A stretch of 64,000 nt of DNA, from the NCBI GenBank assembly GCA_014804365.1, contig JAAUZX010000002.1, forward strand, positions 1 to 64,000, read 5' to 3'. Each line of letters begins with the position of its first letter. Position 1 is the stretch's first letter. This DNA is from Lachnospiraceae bacterium (GTDB lineage Bacteria > Bacillota > Clostridia > Lachnospirales > Lachnospiraceae). The notes under the pieces were generated by a model. The model saw only the letters and a program-made list of their open reading frames with translations, made no database searches and was not told the origin of the DNA. Below, piece by piece: positions 19,380 through 27,608 of the stretch. The translations under genes and the position numbers were made by a program.

Positions 19380-20312
19380 ATGAGTGATTTAATGAAGGTA
19401 TCTTCTAATCCGCATGTCAGATCCAAAACGACAACGGGCAATATCATGCTTGCCGTAGTGATCGCCCTTCTTCCGGCGGCAGGTTTCGGTATCTATAATT
19501 TCGGATTAGATGCACTGATAACAATTATTGTGACTGTGGCGACCACAGTGCTGACAGAGTTTATATTTGAGAAAATATGTAAGAAGAAAGTAACGATTGG
19601 GGATTATTCGGCAGTAGTGACAGGTCTGCTGCTGGCGCTGAATCTCCCGGTATCTGCGCCTTGGTGGATCGGCGTGGTGGGCGGTGTGTTCGCGATTCTG
19701 GTGGTGAAGATGCTGTTTGGCGGTCTGGGCCAGAATTTTATGAATCCGGCGCTTGGGGCGAGATGTTTTTTGCTTATTTCCTTCACGTCAATCATGACGA
19801 ATTTTGACTGTGACGCATATACCGGGGCGACGCCGCTGGCGGATTTGAAAAACGGCGTGGATGTTGACATACTTGACATGGTGATCGGCAGAACTGCGGG
19901 AACGATCGGTGAAACTTCCATGATAGCGATTGTGATCGGAGCCTGCTTCCTCATCCTGCTCGGAGTGATCGATCTGCGGATTCCGGGCAGTTACATAGTG
20001 AGCTTCGTTGTTTTTATCAGTATTTTCGGTGGTCATGGGCTGGATTTTGCGTATATCAGCGCACATCTGGCGGGCGGCGGCCTGATGCTCGGTGCTTTTT
20101 TCATGGCAACTGATTATGTGACAAGGCCGATTACGAAAAACGGCCAATATCTATTTGGAATTCTGCTTGGTATTTTAACGGGAATCTTCCGTCTGTTCGG
20201 TCCGTCAGCGGAGGGTGTGTCCTATGCGATCATCCTTGGTAATCTGCTGGTACCGCTGATTGAGAAGATCACTCTTCCGAAAGCTTTTGGTAAAGGAGGA
20301 GAAAAGATATGA
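19380..20312 (+). CDS. rnfD: Rnf complex subunit D
   Basis: SSNPHVRSKTTTGNIMLAVVIALLPA; flavinylation-type TGATPL motif; operon position. Confidence 0.95.
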   Translation: MSDLMKVSSNPHVRSKTTTGNIMLAVVIALLPAAGFGIYNFGLDALITIIVTVATTVLTEFIFEKICKKKVTIGDYSAVVTGLLLALNLPVSAPWWIGVVGGVFAILVVKMLFGGLGQNFMNPALGARCFLLISFTSIMTNFDCDAYTGATPLADLKNGVDVDILDMVIGRTAGTIGETSMIAIVIGACFLILLGVIDLRIPGSYIVSFVVFISIFGGHGLDFAYISAHLAGGGLMLGAFFMATDYVTRPITKNGQYLFGILLGILTGIFRLFGPSAEGVSYAIILGNLLVPLIEKITLPKAFGKGGEKI

Positions 20313-20917
20313 AGGAAATGATGAAGAATACCGGAATCATGCTGGCGATTACGATTGTTGCCGGGCTGGTGCTGGGATTTGTATACCAGATTACAAAAGA
20401 TCCGATTGCCAGACAGGAAGCGAATGCCAAACAGGCGGCCTGTCAGGAAGTTTTTAGTGACGCGGCGGCTTTTGAGGAAGTGGAGATCAGTATGACGGAT
20501 GAGGCCGGATGGACGGCGGCCGGCTACGGGCAGGAGCGCATAGACGAGGTGATGAACGCGGTAGATGAATTCGGTAATTTACTGGGCTATGTAATCACGG
20601 TAACCACGAAAGAAGGCTATGGCGGAGATATTCAGTTTAGTATCGGTGTACGCTTGGACGGCACTGTAAACGGAATGTCGATTTTATCCATCTCGGAGAC
20701 GGCCGGACTCGGTATGAAAGCGGAGGATGTACTGAAACCGCAGTTTGCCGGTAAGCAGGTGGAGCAGTTTGAGTATACCAAGAATGGTGCGACATCAGAG
20801 ACCCAGATCGATGCGATCTCCGGAGCTACCATTACTACGAATGCAGTGACTAATGGAGTCAATGCGGGATTATACTATTTCCGGACGGAATTGGGAGGAG
20901 GTAGTGGCAATGAATAA
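20309..20917 (+). CDS. rnfG: Rnf complex subunit G (FMN-binding)
   Basis: Covalent-FMN motif SGATITTNAV; ATGA overlap with rnfD. Confidence 0.95.
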   Translation: MKEMMKNTGIMLAITIVAGLVLGFVYQITKDPIARQEANAKQAACQEVFSDAAAFEEVEISMTDEAGWTAAGYGQERIDEVMNAVDEFGNLLGYVITVTTKEGYGGDIQFSIGVRLDGTVNGMSILSISETAGLGMKAEDVLKPQFAGKQVEQFEYTKNGATSETQIDAISGATITTNAVTNGVNAGLYYFRTELGGGSGNE

Positions 20918-21632
20918 TGTAAAAGAACGCCTTATCAACGGTATTGTAAAAGAGAATCCCACATTCGTGTTGATGCTTGGCATGTGTCCGACACTGGCGG
21001 TAACCACATCCGCGATCAACGGATTGGGCATGGGACTTACCACAATGGTGGTGCTTGCACTTAGTAACGTGTTTATCTCACTTCTTCGTAATATCATACC
21101 GGATAAAGTACGTATTCCGGCGTTTATCGTTATTATCGCGTCTTTTGTGACAGTGGTGGAACTGCTTTTGCAGGGATTCATTCCGTTTTTGTATGACGCA
21201 CTGGGAATCTATATCCCGCTGATTGTTGTAAACTGTATTATCTTAGGACGTGCAGAAGCTTATGCATATAAGAATCCCGTGATCCCGTCTTTGTTTGACG
21301 GAATCGGTATGGGGCTCGGATTCTCGGTAGCGCTTACCTGTATCGGTGCAGTGAGAGAACTGCTCGGTGCGGGAGAGTTGTTCGGCATACATGTGATGCC
21401 TGACAGCTTCGTGCCAGTCAGTATTTTCATTATGGCGCCGGGAGCTTTCTTCGTGCTGGCAACCTTGACGGCAATCCAGAATAAGGTAAAGATTAACGGT
21501 GAGAAGAAAGGCAAAGATATGTCTAAGATACAATCCGGCTGTAATTCGGACTGCATGAACTGTTCCGACAGCGGGTGTGCACACAGGCTTTATGATGAAA
21601 AAGTGACAAAGGAGGATGAGAAGAATGGTTAA
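20910..21632 (+). CDS. rnfE: Rnf complex subunit E with a Cys-rich C-terminal tail
   Basis: MNNVKERLINGIVKENPTFVLMLGMCPTLAVTTSAINGLGMGL; C-terminal CNSDCMNCSDSGC. Confidence 0.94.
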   Translation: MNNVKERLINGIVKENPTFVLMLGMCPTLAVTTSAINGLGMGLTTMVVLALSNVFISLLRNIIPDKVRIPAFIVIIASFVTVVELLLQGFIPFLYDALGIYIPLIVVNCIILGRAEAYAYKNPVIPSLFDGIGMGLGFSVALTCIGAVRELLGAGELFGIHVMPDSFVPVSIFIMAPGAFFVLATLTAIQNKVKINGEKKGKDMSKIQSGCNSDCMNCSDSGCAHRLYDEKVTKEDEKNG

Positions 21633-22203
21633 AGATTTACTTGTGATTTTGATCGCCTCCTCGCTCGTAAATAATGTGGTATTAAGCCAGTTCCTCGGCT
21701 TGTGCCCGTTTCTTGGCGTGTCTAAGAAAACCAACACGGCGACCGGCATGGGCGTGGCAGTTATATTTGTTATCACGCTGGCCTCAGCGGTGGCGGGTGC
21801 GATCTACCAGTATATATTAGTGCCGCTCGACATTACATATCTGCAAACCATCGTCTTTATTCTTGTCATTGCGGCGTTGGTGCAGTTTGTAGAGATGTTC
21901 TTAAAGAAGTATATTCCTTCCCTGTATCAGTCGCTGGGCGTATATCTTCCGCTGATCACGACTAACTGTGCAGTACTCGGCGTGGCGCTCACTAACGTGC
22001 AGAAGAGTTACGGGATTGTGACAGGAATTGTGAACGGATTTGCTACGGCGGTAGGATTTACAATTTCCATCGTGATTCTGGCAGGGATCAGAGAGAAGAT
22101 GACCTATAATGACATACCGGAATCCTTCCGGGGTATGCCGATCGTCCTTGTTACTGCGGGATTGATGGCGATTGCCTTCTGTGGATTTTCCGGATTATTA
22201 TGA
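21625..22203 (+). CDS. rnfA: Rnf complex subunit A
   Basis: MVKDLLVILIASSLVNNVVLSQFLGLCPFLGVSKK. Confidence 0.95.
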   Translation: MVKDLLVILIASSLVNNVVLSQFLGLCPFLGVSKKTNTATGMGVAVIFVITLASAVAGAIYQYILVPLDITYLQTIVFILVIAALVQFVEMFLKKYIPSLYQSLGVYLPLITTNCAVLGVALTNVQKSYGIVTGIVNGFATAVGFTISIVILAGIREKMTYNDIPESFRGMPIVLVTAGLMAIAFCGFSGLL

Positions 22204-22212
22204 TGGGGAGGT

Positions 22213-23004
22213 ATGAATATGACCGGAATACTGATGGCGACACTGGTCGTAGGAGCGGTAGGGTTATTTGTGGGACTGTTCCTTGGGGTTGCCGGCATTA
22301 AATTTAAGGTAGAAGTGGATGAGAAGGAAGAAGCGGTTCTGGGTGTGCTGCCGGGTAATAACTGCGGCGGCTGCGGCTATGCGGGCTGTTCCGGATTAGC
22401 GGCTGCTATCGCCAAGGGAGAGGCGCCCGTCAACGCCTGCCCGGTGGGCGGTGAGAAGGTTGGTAACCAGATTGCGCAGATCATGGGCGTGGAGGCGGGC
22501 GAAAGTGTCCGTCAGGTTGCTTTTGTCAGGTGTCAGGGTGATCGGGACCGCACGAGAGTGGATTATGATTACAGCGGCATAGAAGACTGCCGCATGCTGG
22601 CTTTCGTACCGAACGGCGGACCGAAGTCGTGTAATGACGGCTGTCTCGGATTCGGAAGCTGCGTGAAGGTATGTCCTTTCGATGCCATACATGTGGTAAA
22701 CGGTGTGGCGGTAGTGGATAAAGAGGCGTGTAAGGCCTGTGGTAAGTGTATCGCTGCGTGTCCGAAGAACCTGATTACGCTTATTCCCTATGATGCGAAA
22801 CATGTAGTGGCGTGCAGCTCTAAGGAGAAAGGACCCGCGACGATGAAGGCGTGTGACGTGGGTTGTATCGCATGTCAGTTGTGCAAGAAAAATTGTCCGG
22901 CTGATGCAATTACAATAGAAGATTTTCATGCGACAATTGATCAGGATAAATGTACCGGGTGCGGTGTGTGCAAGGAAAAATGCCCAAAGAAGGTTATAGT
23001 GTGA
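22213..23004 (+). CDS. rnfB: Rnf complex subunit B (multi Fe-S)
   Basis: NNCGGCGYAGCSGLA, CACGKCIAACPK-type clusters, C-terminal CTGCGVCKEKCPKKVI. Confidence 0.95.
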   Translation: MNMTGILMATLVVGAVGLFVGLFLGVAGIKFKVEVDEKEEAVLGVLPGNNCGGCGYAGCSGLAAAIAKGEAPVNACPVGGEKVGNQIAQIMGVEAGESVRQVAFVRCQGDRDRTRVDYDYSGIEDCRMLAFVPNGGPKSCNDGCLGFGSCVKVCPFDAIHVVNGVAVVDKEACKACGKCIAACPKNLITLIPYDAKHVVACSSKEKGPATMKACDVGCIACQLCKKNCPADAITIEDFHATIDQDKCTGCGVCKEKCPKKVIV

Positions 23005-23007
23005 AAA

Positions 23008-23083
23008 AAAAGTAATTTGCTTCGCAAATAACAAAAGTAATTTGCATTGCAAATAACTTTACGAGATTCGCTTCGCGAACTCG
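23008..23083. repeat. Two abutting 25-bp direct repeats, each a small hairpin, followed by a third hairpin
   Basis: AAAAGTAATTTGCTTCGCAAATAAC (23008-23032) and AAAAGTAATTTGCATTGCAAATAAC (23033-23057), then CGAGATTCGC-TTC-GCGAACTCG (23062-23083). Confidence 0.8.
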
Positions 23084-23108
23084 AAGGTGAAAGGAATGTA
23101 ATATAGTT

Positions 23109-24407
23109 ATGGATGGACAGTTAAAATGCGGAACAGTTCTTACCTCTGAAAGCGGTAACAAATATACGGTTGAGAAATTGTTGGGTTCCGGCGGGCAGGG
23201 CGAGGTGTATTCTGTAATTGCGAACCACAAGACATATGCGTTGAAATGGTATTATAAGAATACCGCGACCAAAAATCAGAAGGAAATACTGGATAATCTG
23301 ATTCAGAGCGGACAGCCTGACCCTTCGTTTTTGTGGCCGCAGGATATGATCTTTAAGGTATACGGCGAATCTTTCGGCTATATCATGCCGCTCAGACCGA
23401 AGAATTATAAAAGTATCGTGGATATGATGAAAAGAAAGGCAGAGCCGTCTTTCTACTGCCTGTGCAAAGCAGCCTATAATCTGACAAAAGGGTACAATGC
23501 GCTGCATGGAAAGGGATACAGCTATCGGGATATTTCTTTCGGCAATGTATTCTTTGATCCGGATACCGGGGATGTGCTCATATGTGACAATGATAACGTT
23601 TCTTATAACGGAGCGAAAACCGGCATATACGGAACACCCCGGTTTATGGCTCCCGAGATTGTCGTAGGTAAGGCGAAGCCATCGAGAAACACGGATCTAT
23701 TTTCTCTGGCGGTGCTGCTGTTTTACATGTTTATGCTGAATCATCCACTGGAAGGCAGACGGGAAGCGCAGATCAAATGCATGGACATTCATGCGATGAA
23801 CCAGTTGTACGGAACAGATCCGCTGTTCATTTTTGATCCGGATAACAGAGATAACAGGCCGCTTGCCGGATATCAGGACAATGCGCTTATTTTTTGGGAT
23901 CTATATCCACAGCAGTTAAAAGACCTGTTTACGGCATCATTTACGGTAGGTTTGCAGCAGCCTAACCGGAGAATAACGGAGAGCAAATGGCTGGAAACAT
24001 TTGCAAATCTTATGTCAGGGATCATGATTTGTCCTAACTGTGGCGCGGAAGTATTTTACGATGCGTACAAAGATGCAAACAGCGTTATGCATACATGCTG
24101 GGGCTGTCAGAAGGCGGTGCCCGTTCCCACCAGACTGGTGGTCGGCAGAAGCACTATACTGCTTATGACTAATACGAAGATCTATAAGCATCACATAGAC
24201 GGTGAGCATGATATGGAAACCGTAGTGGGAGAAGTGGTACAAAATCCGAATAACCCGAATCAGTGGGGAATTAAGAATCTGACAAAAGAAAATTGGACAT
24301 ATATGAAAGCGGATGGAACACAGATTCCCATAATGGAAGGACGTTCTGCCGCAATTGCCAAAGATACGAAGATTGACTTCGGACAGTTGATAGGAGAATT
24401 TCATTAA
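23109..24407 (+). CDS. Serine/threonine protein kinase-like protein with C-terminal zinc ribbon (TerY-P-type kinase)
   Basis: GSGGQGEVYSV, YALKWY, YRDISFGNVFF, CDND, GTPRFMAPEIV kinase motifs; CPNCGAEV...CWGCQKAV zinc ribbon. Confidence 0.87.
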   Translation: MDGQLKCGTVLTSESGNKYTVEKLLGSGGQGEVYSVIANHKTYALKWYYKNTATKNQKEILDNLIQSGQPDPSFLWPQDMIFKVYGESFGYIMPLRPKNYKSIVDMMKRKAEPSFYCLCKAAYNLTKGYNALHGKGYSYRDISFGNVFFDPDTGDVLICDNDNVSYNGAKTGIYGTPRFMAPEIVVGKAKPSRNTDLFSLAVLLFYMFMLNHPLEGRREAQIKCMDIHAMNQLYGTDPLFIFDPDNRDNRPLAGYQDNALIFWDLYPQQLKDLFTASFTVGLQQPNRRITESKWLETFANLMSGIMICPNCGAEVFYDAYKDANSVMHTCWGCQKAVPVPTRLVVGRSTILLMTNTKIYKHHIDGEHDMETVVGEVVQNPNNPNQWGIKNLTKENWTYMKADGTQIPIMEGRSAAIAKDTKIDFGQLIGEFH

Positions 24408-24422
24408 GGCTGTGAGAAAGGC

Positions 24423-25616
24423 ATGGGTTTTAGTATGGAAGACTATAAGGTTCTGGCAAAAATCATACAGGATTATCCGGATGCTCTTTCGGAGAGGAAG
24501 AAACTGCAAGCTCTGTTTTCGGATTTTTTTCCTCAGGACAGGCTTAAAAGAAATACATTGTTGATGGTATTTGACGACGGCATCGTAAATGAGATGAGGG
24601 GACTGACGCAGATGGATAAAATCATGCTGCATCGGTTCGTTAAGTCAGTTGAACAGGGATACGGAATAAGAACAAAAAATGCAGAAAATGCGGTGCTTAC
24701 ATGGGCGCAGGCAATGGGACTTTCGCCTGATAACGGACGGTCTGCTGCGCAGGGCGGTGAACCGGAAGCGGTGCCGGCGGATGAAGAAAGTGTAAAGGAA
24801 TGGACTGCGGTTGAAAGCGACAGCTTATACGAGTATGAAGAGACATCGTGGGGAATCAAGATCCTTCGGTTTGTGGATTTTGATGAGAACGTTGTAGTCA
24901 TTCCGAATGTCATTGAAGGGAAAAAAGTAATTGCGGTTTGGAATCATGCTTTCAAAGGATGCGTCGGCATAGAAAAGATCATAGTTTCGGAAGGAATAGA
25001 AATACTGGGAAACGGCGTATTCCTAAACTGCAAAGGTCTAAGGGAAGTGGTTTTACCGAGTACCTTGAAACGGATCGGCACGACGGACCCGGCGGGCTGT
25101 CCGGCAATATTAGGCGGTATGACCAAATTTGACGGCGCTTTTGAATATACCGCGTTGGAAAGCATAGTGATACCGAATCGCGTAAAGTATATCGGCGAAT
25201 ATACTTTTGCAGGCTGCGGAGAACTGAAAAAAGTCGTGCTTCCGTCTGATTTAAAGGAGATTCGTCAAGGGACTTTCCGCTGGTGCAGAAGCTTGGAAGA
25301 AGTGGTGTTCCCCCGGGAACTGGAGGCAGTCAGATTGTCGGCATTTGAAGGCTGTGAATCGATGAAAACGGTTGATCTGCCGGAGGGTGTAACAAGCATA
25401 GAGGAAGGAGCGTTCGCGGGATGTAAGAATCTGCAGAGCATTTATATACCGGATTCCGTAGTGCAGATCGGCGGCGGAAAAGGAAGCGGATTTTTACAGA
25501 CATTCGGGGAACCTGAAGAAAGACGTGAGGATTTTACCATTTTATGCAATGCGGGATCTTACGCGATGCGGTATGCCAGAACACAACAAATAAAATGTGC
25601 AAGCGCACAATATTAA
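24423..25616 (+). CDS. BspA-type (LRR_5) leucine-rich repeat protein with N-terminal helical domain, no signal peptide
   Basis: VWNHAFKGCVGIEKIIVSEGIEILGNGVFLNCKGLREVVLPSTLKRIG; FAGCGELKKVVLPSDLKEIRQGTFRWCRSLEEVVFP repeats. Confidence 0.8.
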   Translation: MGFSMEDYKVLAKIIQDYPDALSERKKLQALFSDFFPQDRLKRNTLLMVFDDGIVNEMRGLTQMDKIMLHRFVKSVEQGYGIRTKNAENAVLTWAQAMGLSPDNGRSAAQGGEPEAVPADEESVKEWTAVESDSLYEYEETSWGIKILRFVDFDENVVVIPNVIEGKKVIAVWNHAFKGCVGIEKIIVSEGIEILGNGVFLNCKGLREVVLPSTLKRIGTTDPAGCPAILGGMTKFDGAFEYTALESIVIPNRVKYIGEYTFAGCGELKKVVLPSDLKEIRQGTFRWCRSLEEVVFPRELEAVRLSAFEGCESMKTVDLPEGVTSIEEGAFAGCKNLQSIYIPDSVVQIGGGKGSGFLQTFGEPEERREDFTILCNAGSYAMRYARTQQIKCASAQY

Positions 25617-25628
25617 GGAGGAACTACT

Positions 25629-26351
25629 ATGTCAGGACTGAAAAGACCGGGAGGAGAACTGGCGAGCAGACCGTTACATTTTTTTTGGATAGTGGACTGT
25701 TCCGGCTCCATGTACGGTGAGAAGATCGGAACGGTGAATCATGCGATTCAGTCAACCATACCGGAGATGGTATCGGCGGCGGAGAACAATCCGAATGCCC
25801 AGTTGATGATTCGTACTTTGAAATTTTCCACGGGTGCATCATGGGTGACGAGCAGCCCGGTAAATGTGGAAGATTTTGCGTGGGATGACTTAGAGGCGGA
25901 GGGCGTAACCGATTTAGGCAAAGCGTTCGAACTGCTATCGGCACAGCTTACGATTCCGCCGATGTCAGACAGAGCGTTGCCGCCTGTCTTGGTGTTATTG
26001 TCAGACGGGCAGCCTACGGACGATTATAAGAAGTCGCTTGCGGAGCTTAAAAAACTTCCGTGGGGCAAGAAAGCCGTTAAGATAGCGATTTCCATCGGAC
26101 AGGATGCGGACGATGATGTCCTGGTTGAGTTTACGGGAAATAAAGAGCTGGTTTTGCAGGCCAATAATGCAGCGGCGCTTACGAAGATGATCAAATGGGC
26201 ATCTACCGCAGCATCTCTTGTTTCAGCGCCTGCAAGCGTTGCGATGAACGATGAAGGAGCGGCCGGAGAAGAGGGTACGGCGCCGGTGATTGTGGACATG
26301 GGCGGAAGGCTCCCTGACCTCGATGATATTCAGGAAGGTGATGTTTGGTAG
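25629..26351 (+). CDS. vWA domain protein of TerY type (TerY-C domain absent)
   Basis: FFWIVDCSGSMYGEKI (MIDAS DxSGS), EGVTDLGKAFELL, VLVLLSDGQPTDDY. Confidence 0.87.
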   Translation: MSGLKRPGGELASRPLHFFWIVDCSGSMYGEKIGTVNHAIQSTIPEMVSAAENNPNAQLMIRTLKFSTGASWVTSSPVNVEDFAWDDLEAEGVTDLGKAFELLSAQLTIPPMSDRALPPVLVLLSDGQPTDDYKKSLAELKKLPWGKKAVKIAISIGQDADDDVLVEFTGNKELVLQANNAAALTKMIKWASTAASLVSAPASVAMNDEGAAGEEGTAPVIVDMGGRLPDLDDIQEGDVW

Positions 26352-26365
26352 AAAGGACGTTGCAT

Positions 26366-27199
26366 ATGATACGAAGTGTATTCGGTGAATCTGTGCAGGG
26401 CGCATCCCATATCAGAAACGGCAGAGAATGTCAGGACAGCCTGAAAAAGCTGGAAAAGGATGGTGACACGGTCATATTGGCGGTGGCTGACGGACACGGA
26501 AGCGATTCCTGCCCGTACAGTAAGACCGGTTCCTATGTGGCAGTGAATGTTTTTTGCAAAATTCTGGGCGACTATTTGGATACTTACGACGGACAGCCGG
26601 CGCTGCTTTTGACATTCCTGAAACGGGAAGGCGATACGAAGGTGGCGCAGGCGATCGATGCCGAATGGAAGCGCAGAATATTGAAGATTCACGCTAACTG
26701 CAAGCGGGAAGCACTTTCGGATGCGGAAGGGAATAAAGACAAAGAAGCAATCTATAAGATGTACGGGAGCACACTTCTCGGGCTCGTCATTACGAAAGAA
26801 TTTCTTTTTGCTTTCCAGCTTGGTGACGGAGATATTGTAAAAGTGTCGGAGACGGGCGTACAGAATATTATTGAGGCGGATAAGATTCTGGGAACGGAAA
26901 CGCATTCGCTCAGCAAGGCAGAGTCTTGGAAGAAAGCTATCACTTTTACAAAAAAACAGGAAGAGAATGAGCGACATCCCGTTATGTATATGCTTTCCTC
27001 GGATGGATTGGCAAACAGCTTCAAAAATGACGATGAATTTAAAAAGACTTGCAACGACTACTATACATTGCTTAACGAGCATGGGGCAAAGGAGGTATCT
27101 GATCACCTGAAAACATGGCTTAGCGAAACAAGCGAATTAGGGTGCGGTGATGATATTACGGCTCTTTTTGCCTATTACGATGATCGGAATTGTGAGTGA
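26366..27199 (+). CDS. PP2C-family protein phosphatase
   Basis: GASHIRNGRECQDSL, VILAVADGHGSDSCPYS, GSTLLGLVI, FQLGDGDIVKV, MLSSDGLANSF, GCGDDITALFAYYD. Confidence 0.87.
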   Translation: MIRSVFGESVQGASHIRNGRECQDSLKKLEKDGDTVILAVADGHGSDSCPYSKTGSYVAVNVFCKILGDYLDTYDGQPALLLTFLKREGDTKVAQAIDAEWKRRILKIHANCKREALSDAEGNKDKEAIYKMYGSTLLGLVITKEFLFAFQLGDGDIVKVSETGVQNIIEADKILGTETHSLSKAESWKKAITFTKKQEENERHPVMYMLSSDGLANSFKNDDEFKKTCNDYYTLLNEHGAKEVSDHLKTWLSETSELGCGDDITALFAYYDDRNCE

Positions 27200-27236
27200 T
27201 TACTGCCGGTGTCGAACTTTGAAAGGGAGGATTGTC

Positions 27237-27596
27237 TTGGTTGAAAAAATGGAAGCCCGGATCGCACTGTGTAAGTGTAAAGAGGGCGGAAGAACATATG
27301 GTGTGCGCTTTGAGAAGATGGACGACAGCTGGAAATATACATGGGCTTTTCCGGTAAAAGAAGCATCCGCGAAGCGGGAAAACTATGATAAGACGAAAAT
27401 TGTGGGGAATCTTGTGCCGGATAATGGATATCCGGGATGTCCTTATTGCAAAACAATGGATTTTGTTGTCTGCAACTGCGGCAAATTGAGCTGTCATAAT
27501 GAAGGTGTTACCAAGTTTACATGTAACTGGTGCGGGCTGACAGGTACGCTTGGCAGATATGACGGGTCCGGTTTCGGATCAGGCAGCGATATATAG
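27237..27596 (+). CDS. Stand-alone TerY-C-like zinc-binding domain protein
   Basis: GCPYCKTMDFVVCNCGKLSCHNEGVTKFTCNWCGLTGTL; probable TTG start at 27237 with GGGAGG RBS (27225-27230). Confidence 0.7.
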   Translation: MVEKMEARIALCKCKEGGRTYGVRFEKMDDSWKYTWAFPVKEASAKRENYDKTKIVGNLVPDNGYPGCPYCKTMDFVVCNCGKLSCHNEGVTKFTCNWCGLTGTLGRYDGSGFGSGSDI

Positions 27597-27608
27597 GAGG
27601 ATAAATGT

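Noticed and set aside
23008-23083. CRISPR array possibility for the tandem 25-bp repeats
   Set aside because: Only two abutting units with no spacers; each is a small self-complementary hairpin, and no cas genes are nearby.
27147-27236. N-terminal extension of the TerY-C-like ORF (MMILRLFLPITMIGIVSDYCRCRTLKGRIV)
   Set aside because: It overlaps the PP2C gene out of frame and lacks a good RBS; a TTG start at 27237 with GGGAGG spacing is better supported.
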